Assembly (NCBI GenBank): GCA_037349105.1
Contig: JAYJMM010000028.1
Span: 620,001 to 684,000 of the forward strand
Reading direction: 5' to 3'
DNA: 64,000 nt
Origin: Limnomonas spitsbergensis
Lineage: Eukaryota > Chlorophyta > Chlorophyceae > Chlamydomonadales
The notes under the pieces were generated by a model. The model had not been told where the DNA came from, did not search any database, and saw nothing but the letters and a program-made list of their open reading frames with translations. Each line of letters starts with the position of its first letter. Within the stretch, counting starts at the first letter, position 1. The translations under genes were made by a program, and so were the position numbers. Positions 12,055 through 23,240 of the stretch are shown here, one piece after another.

Positions 12055-13392
12055 GTCTAGGAGGTCAGATTGCGCTGATGGAAGGGGGGAATGGTCGCGG
12101 TGGAGGACAGAGTGCCCTGGGTGGAGGGTGGACTGGTGGTCAAGGAGGTCAGAGTGCGCTGGAGGGACGGGTGGCGGAGGAGGTAAGATTCACTGGTGGA
12201 AGCGGGTAATGGTGCCGGAGGAATCAAAGTGCGCTGGGTGGAGGAGGACTGGTGGCGGAGGAGGTCAGAGTGCACTGGGTGGAAGGGGGGAATGGTGGCG
12301 GAGGAGGTCAGAGTGCACTGGGTGGAAGGGGGGACCGATGGCAGAGGAGGTCAGATTGCGCTGGTGGAAGGGGGAACTGGTGGTGGAGGAGGTCAAAGTG
12401 CGCTTGTGGAGGGGGACTGATGGCAGAGGAGGTCAGATTGCGCTGGTGGAAGGGGGAACTGGTGGTGGAGGAGGTCAGAGTGCGCTGGATGGAAGGGGGG
12501 TCTGATGGCAGAGGAGGTCAGAGTGCGCTGGTGGAAGGGGGAACTGGTGGTGGAGGAGGTCAGATCGGCTGGATGGAAGGGGGGACTGATGGCAGAGGAG
12601 GTCAGATTGCGCTGGTGGAAGGGGGAACTGGTGGTGGAGAAGGTCAAAGTGCGCTGGTGGAGGGGGACTGGTGGCGGAGGAGGTCAGGTTGCGCTGGTGG
12701 AAGGGGGGAATGGTGGCGGAGGAGGTCAGATTGCGCTGGATGGAGGGGGTTCTGGTGGCGGAGGAGGTCAGAGTGCGCTGGGGGAGGGGGGGCTAGTGGC
12801 AAAGGAGGTCAAAGTGCGCTGGTGGAAGGAGGAACTGGTGGCGGAGGAGGTCAGAGTGCGCTAGGGGTAGGGGGGATTGGTGGCGGAGGAGGTCAGATTG
12901 CGCTGGTGGAAGGAGGGGATGGTGACGGAGGAGGTCAGAGTGCGCTGGGTGGAAGGGGGATTGGTGGCGGAGGAGGTCAGAGTGCGCTGGGTAAAGGGGG
13001 GTCTGATGGCGGAAGAGGTCAGAGTGCGCTGGTGGAAGGAGGAACTGGTGGTGGAGGAGGTCAGAGTGCGCTGGATGGAAGGGGGGACTGATGGCAGAGG
13101 AGGTCAGATTGCGCTGGTGGAAGGGGGAACTGGTGGCGGAGGAGGTCAAAGTGCGCTGGCGGAGGGGGACTGGTGGCGGAGGAGGTCAGGTTGCGCTGGT
13201 GGAAGGGGGGAATGGTGGCGGAGGAGGTCAGAGTGCGCTGGATGGAGGGGGTTCTGGTGGCGGAGGAGATCAGAGTGCGCTGGGGGAGGGGGGGCTAGTG
13301 GCAAAGGAGGTCAAAGTGCGCTGGTGGAAGGAGGAACTGGTGGCGGAGGAGGTCAGAGTGCGCTAGGGGTAGGGGGGAATGGTGGCGGAGGA
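12055..13392. repeat. 42-bp G-rich minisatellite, about 32 copies
   Basis: Consensus unit contains GAGGTCAGAGTGCGCTGG, then TGGAAGGGGG and CTGGTGGCGGAG. The period is 42 bp, a multiple of three, so all plus-strand frames stay open for hundreds of codons (14-residue repeats of type GGGGGQSALVEGGT). These ORFs are considered by-products of the period. Runs of five or six G on the plus strand give quadruplex potential. The same array recurs at about 59.05-59.49 kb. Confidence 0.92.
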
Positions 13393-16300
13393 GACCGTGG
13401 GCCCTAAACTGTTTGCCCTAGACCCAGGACCCTAAGCCCTGGATCCTGGCCCGAGGACCGAGACCCTAGACCATGGGGCCCTAAACTGTTGGCCCCTAAC
13501 CCTGGACCCTAAGCCCTGGATCCTGGCCCGAGGACCGAGACCCTAGACCGTGGGCCCTAGACCATGGACCCTAACCGTTTGCCCTAGACCCTGGACCCTA
13601 AGCCCTGGATCCTGGCCCGAGGACCGAGACCCTAGACCATGGGCCCTAGACCATGGACCCTAAACTGTTGGCCCTAGACCCTGGACCCTAAGCCCTGGAT
13701 CCTGGCCCGAGGACCAAGACCCTAGACCGTGGGCCCTAGACCATGGACCCTAAACTGTTTGCCCTAGACCCTGGACCCTAAGCCCTGGATCCTGGCCCGA
13801 GGTCCGAGACCCTAGACCGTGGGCCCTAGACCATGGACCCTAAACTGTTTGCCCTAGACCCTGGACCCTAAGCCCTGGATCCTGGCCCGAGGACCGAGAC
13901 CCTAGACCATGGGCCCTAGACCATGGACCCTAAACTGTTTGCCCTAGACCCTAGACCCTAAGCCCTGGATCCTGGCCCGAGGACCGAGACCCTAGACCGT
14001 GGGCCCTAGACCATGGACCCTAAACTGTTGGCCCCTAACCCTGGACCTTAAGCCCTGGATCCTGGCCCGAGGACCGAGACCCTAGACCGTGGGCCCTAAA
14101 CTGTTTGCCCTAGACCCAGGACCCTAAGCCCTGGATCCTGGCCCGAGGACCGAGACCCTAGACCGTGGGCCCTAGACCATGGACCCTAACTGTTTGCCCT
14201 AGACCCTGGACCCTAAGCCCTGGATCCTGGCCCGAGGACCAAGACCCTAGACCGTGGGCCCTAGACCATGGACCCTAAACTGTTTGCCCTAGACCCTGGA
14301 CCCTAAGCCCTGGATCCTGGTCCGAGGACCGAGACCCTAGACCGTGGGCCCTAGACCATGGACCCTAAACTGTTTGCCCTAGACCCTGGACCGTAAGCCC
14401 TGGATCCTGGCCGAGGACCGAGACCCTAGACCATGGGCCCTAGACCATGGACCCTAAACTGTTTGCCCTAGACCCTGGACCCTAAGCCCTGGATCCTGGC
14501 CCGAGGACCGAGACCCTAGACCGTGGGCCCTAGACCATGGACCCTAACCGTTTGCCCTAGACCCTGGACCCTAAGCCCTGGATCCTGGCCCGAGGACCGA
14601 GACCCTAGACCGTGGGCCCTAGACCATGGACCCTAACCGTTTGCCCTAGACCCTGGACCATAAGCCCTGGATCCTGGCCCGAGGACCGAGACCCTAGACC
14701 GTGGGCCCTAGACCATGGACCCTAAACTGTTTGCCCTAGACCCTGGACCCTAAGCCCTGGATCCTGGCCCGAGGACCGAGACCCTAGACCGTGGGCCCTA
14801 GACCATGGACCCTAAACTGTTTGCCCTAGACCCTAGACCCTAAGCCCTGGATCCTGGCCCGAGGACCGAGACCCTAGACCGTGGGCCCTAGACCATGGAC
14901 CCTAAACTGTTGGCCCCTAACCCTGGACCTTAAGCCCTGGATCCTGGCCCGAGGACCAAGACCCTAGACCGTGGGCCCTAAACTGTTTGCCCTAGACCTT
15001 GGACCCTAAGCCCTGGATCCTGGCCCGAGGACCGAGACCCTAGACCGTGGGCCCTAGACCATGGACCCTAAACTGTTTGCCCTAGACCCTGGACCGTAAG
15101 CCCTGGATCCTGGCCGAGGACCGAGACCCTAGACCATGGGCCCTAGACCATGGACCCTAAACTGTTTGCCCTAGACCCTGGACCCTAAGCCCTGGATCCT
15201 GGCCCGAGGACCGAGACCCTAGACCGTGGGCCCTAGACCATGGACCCTAACCGTTTGCCCTAGACCCTGGACCCTAAGCCCTGGATCCTGGCCCGAGGAC
15301 CGAGACCCTAGACCATGGGCCCTAGACCATGGACCCTAAACTGTTTGCCCTAGACCCTAGACCCTAAGCCCTGGATCCTGGCCCGAGGACCGAGACCCTA
15401 GACCGTGGGCCCTAGACCATGGACCCTAAACTGTTGGCCCCTAACCCTGGACCGTAAGCCCTGGATCCTGGCCCGAGGACCGAGACCCTAGACCGTGGGC
15501 CCTAAACTGTTTGCCCTAGACCCAGGACCCTAAGCCCTGGATCCTGGCCCGAGGACCGAGACCCTAGACCGTGGGCCCTAGACCATGGACCCTAACTGTT
15601 TGCCCTAACCCTGGACCTTAAGCCCTGGATCCTGGCCCGAGGACCGAGACCCTAGACCATGGGCCCTAGACCATGGACCCTAAACTGTTTGCCCTAGACC
15701 CTGGACCCTAAGCCCTGGATCCTGGCCCGAGGACCGAGACCCTAGACCGTGGGCCCTAGACCATGGACCCTAACCGTTTGCCCTAGACCCTGGACCCTAA
15801 GCCCTGGATCCTGGCCCGAGGACCAAGACCCTAGACCGTGGGCCCTAGACCATGGACCCTAAACTGTTTGCCCTAGACCCTGGACCCGAAGCCCTGGATC
15901 CTGGTCCGAGGACCGAGACCCTAGACCGTGGGCCCTAGACCATGGACCCTAAACTGTTTGCCCTAGACCCTGGACCGTAAGCCCTGGATCCTGGCCCGAG
16001 GACCGAGACCCTAGACCATGGGCCCTAGACCATGGACCCTAAACTGTTTGCCCTAGACCCTGGACCCTAAGCCCTGGATCCTGGCCCGAGGACCGAGACC
16101 CTAGACCGTGGGCCCTAGACCATGGACCCTAACCGTTTGCCCTAGACCCTGGACCCTAAGCCCTGGATCCTGGCCCGAGGACCGAGACCCTAGACCGTGG
16201 GCCCTAGACCATGGACCCTAAACTGTTTGCCCTAGACCCAGGACCCTAAGCCCTGGATCCTGGCCCGAGGACCGAGACCCTAGACCGTGGGCCCTAGACC

Positions 16301-19300
16301 ATGGACCCTAACTGTTTGCCCTAACCCTGGACCTTAAGCCCTGGATCCTGGCCCGAGGACCGAGACCCTAGACCGTGGGCCCTAAACTGTTTGCCCTAGA
16401 CCCAGGACCCTAAGCCCTGGATCCTGGCCCGAGGACCGAGACCCTAGACCGTGGGCCCTAGACCATGGACCCTAACTGTTTGCCCTAGACCCTGGACATT
16501 AAGCCCTGGATCCTGGCCCGAGGACCAAGACCCTAGACCGTGGGCCCTAGACCCTAAACTGTTTGCCCTAGACCCTGGACCCGAAGCCCTGGATCCTGGC
16601 CCGAGGACCGAGACCCTAGACCGTGGGCCCTAGACCATGGACCCTAAACTGTTTGCCCTAGACCCTGGACCGTAAGCCCTGGATCCTGGCCCGAGGACCG
16701 AGACCCTAGACCATGGGCCCTAGACCATGGACCCTAAACTGTTTGCCCTAGACCCTGGACCCTAAGCCCTGGATCCTGGCCCGAGGACCGAGACCCTAGA
16801 CCGTGGGCCCTAGACCATGGACCCTAACCGTTTGCCCTAGACCCTGGACCCTAAGCCCTGGATCCTGGCCCGAGGACCGAGACCCTAGACCGTGGGCCCT
16901 AGACCATGGACCCTAACTCTTTGCCCTAGACCCTGGACCCTAAGCCCTGGATCCTGGCCCGAGGACCAAGACCCTAGACCGTGGGCCCTAGACCGTGGGC
17001 CCTAAACTGTTTGCCCTAGACCTTGGACCCTAAGCCCTGGATCCTGGCCCGAGGACCGAGACCCTAGACCGTGGGCCCTAGACCATGGACCCTAACTGTT
17101 TGCCCTAGACCCTGGACCCTAAGCCCTGGATCCTGGCCCGAGGACCAAGACCCTAGACCGTGGGCCCTAGACCATGGACCCTAAACTGTTTGCCCTAGAC
17201 CCTGGACCCTAAGCCCTGGATCCTGGTCCGAGGACCGAGACCCTAGACCGTGGGCCCTAGACCATGGACCCTAAACTGTTTGCCCTAGACCCTGGACCGT
17301 AAGCCCTGGATCCTGGCCGAGGACCGAGACCCTAGACCATGGGCCCTAGACCATGGACCCTAAACTGTTTGCCCTAGACCCTGGACCCTAAGCCCTGGAT
17401 CCTGGCCCGAGGACCGAGACCCTAGACCGTGGGCCCTAGACCATGGACCCTAACCGTTTGCCCTAGACCCTGGACCCTAAGCCCTGGATCCTGGCCCGAG
17501 GACCGAGACCCTAGACCATGGGCCCTAGACCATGGACCCTAAACTGTTTGCCCTAGACCCTAGACCCTAAGCCCTGGATCCTGGCCCGAGGACCGAGACC
17601 CTAGACCGTGGGCCCTAGACCATGGACCCTAAACTGTTGGCCCCTAACCCTGGACCGTAAGCCCTGGATCCTGGCCCGAGGACCGAGACCCTAGACCGTG
17701 GGCCCTAAACTGTTTGCCCTAGACCCTGGACCGTAAGCCCTGGATCCTGGCCGAGGACCGAGACCCTAGACCATGGGCCCTAGACCATGGACCCTAAACT
17801 GTTTGCCCTAGACCCTGGACCCTAAGCCCTGGATCCTGGCCCGAGGACCGAGACCCTAGACCGTGGGCCCTAGACCATGGACCCTAACTGTTTGCCCTAG
17901 ATCCTGGACCCTAAGCCCTGGATCCTGGCCCGAGGACCAAGACCCTAGACCGTGGGCCCTAGACCATGGACCCTAAACTGTTTGCCCTAGACCCTGGACC
18001 CGAAGCCCTGGATCCTGGTCCGAGGACCGAGACCCTAGACCGTGGGCCCTAGACCATGGACCCTAAACTGTTTGCCCTAGACCCTGGACCGTAAGCCCTG
18101 GATCCTGGCCCGAGGACCGAGACCCTAGACCATGGGCCCTAGACCATGGACCCTAAACTGTTTGCCCTAGACCCTGGACCCTAAGCCCTGGATCCTGGCC
18201 CGAGGACCGAGACCCTAGACCGTGGGCCCTAGACCATGGACCCTAACCGTTTGCCCTAGACCCTGGACCCTAAGCCCTGGATCCTGGCCCGAGGACCGAG
18301 ACCCTAGACCGTGGGCCCTAGACCATGGACCCTAAACTGTTTGCCCTAGACCCAGGACCCTAAGCCCTGGATCCTGGCCCGAGGACCGAGACCCTAGACC
18401 GTGGGCCCTAGACCATGGACCCTAACTGTTTGCCCTAACCCTGGACCTAAAGCCCTGGATCCTGGCCCGAGGACCGAGACCCTAGACCGTGGGCCCTAAA
18501 CTGTTTGCCCTAGACCCAGGACCCTAAGCCCTGGATCCTGGCCCGAGGACCGAGACCCTAGACTGTGGGCCCTAGACCATGGACCCTAACTGTTTGCCCT
18601 AGACCCTGGACATTAAGCCCTGGATCCTGGCCCGAGGACCAAGACCCTAGACCGTGGGCCCTAGACCCTAAACTGTTTGCCCTAGACCCTGGACCCGAAG
18701 CCCTGGATCCTGGCCCGAGGACCGAGACCCTAGACCGTGGGCCCTAGACCATGGACCCTAAACTGTTTGCCCTAGACCCTGGACCGTAAGCCCTGGATCC
18801 TGGCCCGAGGACCGAGACCCTAGACCATGGGCCCTAGACCATGGACCCTAAACTGTTTGCCCTAGACCCTGGACCCTAAGCCCTGGATCCTGGCCCGAGG
18901 ACCGAGACCCTAGACCGTGGGCCCTAGACCATGGACCCTAACCGTTTGCCCTAGACCCTGGACCCTAAGCCCTGGATCCTGGCCCGAGGACCGAGACCCT
19001 AGACCGTGGGCCCTAGACCATGGACCCTAACTCTTTGCCCTAGACCCTGGACCCTAAGCCCTGGATCCTGGCCCGAGGACCAAGACCCTAGACCGTGGGC
19101 CCTAGACCGTGGGCCCTAAACTGTTTGCCCTAGACCTTGGACCCTAAGCCCTGGATCCTGGCCCGAGGACCGAGACCCTAGACCGTGGGCCCTAGACCAT
19201 GGACCCTAACTGTTTGCCCTAGACCCTGGACCCTAAGCCCTGGATCCTGGCCCGAGGACCAAGACCCTAGACCGTGGGCCCTAGACCATGGACCCTAAAC

Positions 19301-20796
19301 TGTTTGCCCTAGACCCTGGACCCTAAGCCCTGGATCCTGGTCCGAGGACCGAGACCCTAGACCGTGGGCCCTAGACCATGGACCCTAAACTGTTTGCCCT
19401 AGACCCTGGACCGTAAGCCCTGGATCCTGGCCGAGGACCGAGACCCTAGACCATGGGCCCTAGACCATGGACCCTAAACTGTTTGCCCTAGACCCTGGAC
19501 CCTAAGCCCTGGATCCTGGCCCGAGGACCGAGACCCTAGACCGTGGGCCCTAGACCATGGACCCTAACCGTTTGCCCTAGACCCTGGACCCTAAGCCCTG
19601 GATCCTGGCCCGAGGACCGAGACCCTAGACCATGGGCCCTAGACCATGGACCCTAAACTGTTTGCCCTAGACCCTAGACCCTAAGCCCTGGATCCTGGCC
19701 CGAGGACCGAGACCCTAGACCGTGGGCCCTAGACCATGGACCCTAAACTGTTGGCCCCTAACCCTGGACCGTAAGCCCTGGATCCTGGCCCGAGGACCGA
19801 GACCCTAGACCGTGGGCCCTAAACTGTTTGCCCTAGACCCTGGACCGTAAGCCCTGGATCCTGGCCGAGGACCGAGACCCTAGACCATGGGCCCTAGACC
19901 ATGGACCCTAAACTGTTTGCCCTAGACCCTGGACCCTAAGCCCTGGATCCTGGCCCGAGGACCGAGACCCTAGACCGTGGGCCCTAGACCATGGACCCTA
20001 ACTGTTTGCCCTAGATCCTGGACCCTAAGCCCTGGATCCTGGCCCGAGGACCAAGACCCTAGACCGTGGGCCCTAGACCATGGACCCTAAACTGTTTGCC
20101 CTAGACCCTGGACCCGAAGCCCTGGATCCTGGTCCGAGGACCGAGACCCTAGACCGTGGGCCCTAGACCATGGACCCTAAACTGTTTGCCCTAGACCCTG
20201 GACCGTAAGCCCTGGATCCTGGCCCGAGGACCGAGACCCTAGACCATGGGCCCTAGACCATGGACCCTAAACTGTTTGCCCTAGACCCTGGACCCTAAGC
20301 CCTGGATCCTGGCCCGAGGACCGAGACCCTAGACCGTGGGCCCTAGACCATGGACCCTAACCGTTTGCCCTAGACCCTGGACCCTAAGCCCTGGATCCTG
20401 GCCCGAGGACCGAGACCCTAGACCGTGGGCCCTAGACCATGGACCCTAAACTGTTTGCCCTAGACCCAGGACCCTAAGCCCTGGATCCTGGCCCGAGGAC
20501 CGAGACCCTAGACCGTGGGCCCTAGACCATGGACCCTAACTGTTTGCCCTAACCCTGGACCTAAAGCCCTGGATCCTGGCCCGAGGACCGAGACCCTAGA
20601 CCGTGGGCCCTAAACTGTTTGCCCTAGACCCAGGACCCTAAGCCCTGGATCCTGGCCCGAGGACCGAGACCCTAGACTGTGGGCCCTAGACCATGGACCC
20701 TAACTGTTTGCCCTAGACCCTGGACATTAAGCCCTGGATCCTGGCCCGAGGACCAAGACCCTAGACCGTGGGCCCTAGACCCTAAACTGTTTGCCC
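13393..20796. repeat. About 90-bp satellite with higher-order repeats, about 84 copies
   Basis: The unit includes CCCTAGACCATGGACCC, TAAACTGTTTGCCC, CTGGACCCTAAGCCC, TGGATCCTGGCCCGAGG and ACCGAGACCCTAGACC. Variants (CTGGTCC, GGCCGAGG, GACATTAAG, CTCTTTG) recur in fixed order. Blocks with GGACATTAAG start at positions giving exact spacing: AAGCCC at 16501, 18615 and 20729, a 2114-bp higher-order period of about 24 monomers. Many monomers contain CCCTAAA. The array ends abruptly against the 54-bp array. Confidence 0.93.
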
Positions 20797-23190
20797 AACC
20801 CTGTAGTCCACAGTGCTACGCCAGTCCACAATGATACCCCAGTTCAACATGATCCACTAGTCCACAGTGCTACGCCAGTCCACAATGATACCCCAGTTCA
20901 ACATGATCCACTAGTCCACAGTGCTACGCCAGTCCACAACGATACACCAAATCAACATGATCCACTAGTCCACAGTGCTACGCCAGTCCACAATGATACC
21001 CCAGTTCAACATGATCCACTAGTCCACAGTGCTACGCCAGTCCACAATGATACCCCAGTTCAACATGATCCACTAGTCCACAGTGCTACGCCAGTCCACA
21101 ATGATACCCCAGTTCAACATGATCCGCTAGTCCACAGTGCTACGCCAGTCCACAATGATACCCCAGTTCAACATGATCCACTAGTCCACAGTGCTACGCC
21201 AGTCCACAATGATACCCCAGTTCAACATGATCCACTAGTCCACAGTGCTACGCCAGTCCACAATGATACCCCAGTTCAACATGATCCACTAGTCCACAGT
21301 CCTATGCCAGTCCACAATGATACCCCAGTTCAACATGATCCACTAGTCCACAGTGCTACGCCAGTCCACAATGATACCCCAGTTCAACATGATCCACTAG
21401 TCCACAGTGCTACGCCAGTCCACAATGATACCCCAGTTCAACATGATCCACTAGTCCACAGTGCTACGCCAGTCCACGATGATACCCCAGTTCAACATGA
21501 TCCACTAGTCCACAGTGCTACGCCAGTCCACAATGATACCCCAGTTCAGCATGATCCACTAGTCCACAGTGCTACGCCAGTCCACAATGATACCCCAGTT
21601 CAGCATGATCCAGTGATCCACTAGTCCACAGTGCTACGCCAGTCCACAATGATACCCCAGTTCAACATGATCCACTAGTCCACAGTGCTACGCCAGTCCA
21701 CAATGATACCCCAGTTCAACATGATCCACTAGTCCACAGTGCTACGCCAGTCCACAATGATACCCCAGTTCAACATGATCCACTAGTCCACAGTGCTACG
21801 CCAGTCCACGATGATACCCCAGTTCAACATGATCCACTAGTCCACAGTGCTACGCCAGTCCACAATGATACCCCAGTTCAGCATGATCCACTAGTCCACA
21901 GTGCTACGCCAGTCCACAATGATACCCCAGTTCAGCATGATCCACTAGTCCACAGTGCTACGCCAGTCCACGATGATACCCCAGTTCAACATGATCCACT
22001 AGTCCACAGTGCTACGCCAGTCCACAATGATACCCCAGTTCAACATGATCCACTAGTCCACAGTGCTACGCCAGTCCACGATGATACCCCAGTTCAACAT
22101 GATCCACTAGTCCACAGTGCTACGCCAGTCCACAGTGATACCCCAGTTCAACATGATCCACTAGTCCACAGTGCTACGCCAGTCCACAATGATACCCCAG
22201 TTCAACATGATCCACTAGTCCACAGTGCTACGCCAGTCCACAGTGATACCCCAGTTCAACATGATCCACTAGTCCACAGTGCTACGCCAGTCCACAATGA
22301 TACCCCAGTTCAACATGATCCACTAGTCCACAGTGCTACGCCAGTCCACAATGATACCCCAGTTCAACATGATCCACTAGTCCACAGTGCTACGCCAGTC
22401 CACAATGATACCCCAGTTCAACATGATCCACTAGTCCACAGGCAGTGCTACGCCAGTCCACAATGATACCCCAGTTCAACATGATCCACTAGTCCACAGT
22501 GCTACGCCAGTCCACAATGATACCCCAGTTCAACATGATCCACTAGTCCACAGTGCTACGCCAGTCCACGATGATACCCCAGTTCAACATGATCCACTAG
22601 TCCACAGTGCTACGCCAGTCCACAATGATACCCCAGTTCAGCATGATCCAGTGATCCACTAGTCCACAGTGCTACGCCAGTCCACAATGATACCCCAGTT
22701 CAACATGATCCACTAGTCCACAGTGCTACGCCAGTCCACAATGATACCCCAGTTCAACATGATCCACTAGTCCACAGTGCTACGCCAGTCCACAGTGATA
22801 CCCCAGTTCAACATGATCCACTAGTCCACAGTGCTACGCCAGTCCACAATGATACCCCAGTTCAACATGATCCACTAGTCCACAGTGCTACGCCAGTCCA
22901 CAATGATACCCCAGTTCAACATGATCCACTAGTCCACAGTGCTACGCCAGTCCACAGTGATACCCCAGTTCAACATGATCCACTAGTCCACAGTGCTACG
23001 CCAGTCCACAATGATACCCCAGTTCAACATGATCCACTAGTCCACAGTGCTACGCCAGTCCACAGTGAGACCCCAGTTCAACATGATCCACTAGTCCACA
23101 GTGCTACGCCAGTCCAGAATGATACCCCAGTTCAACATGATCCACTAGTCCACAGTGCTACGCCAGTCCACAGTGAGACCCCAGTTCTAG
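20797..23190. repeat. 54-bp satellite, about 44 copies
   Basis: Unit: GATCCACTAGTCCACAGTGC, TACGCCAGTCCACAATGA, TACCCCAGTTCAACAT. Copies are nearly identical. There are 9-bp insertions (CAGTGATCC) near 21610 and 22650 and a 4-bp insertion near 22441. Because 54 is divisible by three, an 18-residue repeat ORF stays open over 20791-21624 until the first 9-bp insertion places TAG in frame. No start context or flanking exon supports coding. Confidence 0.92.
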
Positions 23191-23240
23191 TAGGAATATG
23201 ACCGGGAATCTCCTCTCCTGACTTCTGCCCATTTACTGAC

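Noticed and set aside
12252..13407. Plus-strand Gly-rich ORFs of up to 279 codons
   Set aside because: They follow from a 42-bp period lacking stops; all plus frames are open and no exon context is seen.
16451..18747. Two identical 60-codon ORFs (16451 and 18565)
   Set aside because: They mark the 2114-bp higher-order period of the satellite, not genes.
20791..21624. 277-codon His/Pro repeat protein
   Set aside because: Entirely 54-bp satellite; the ORF starts at the satellite border and ends where a 9-bp insertion disrupts the unit.
20797..23190. CRISPR-like regular array
   Set aside because: No unique spacers; units are contiguous identical repeats in a eukaryotic sequence.
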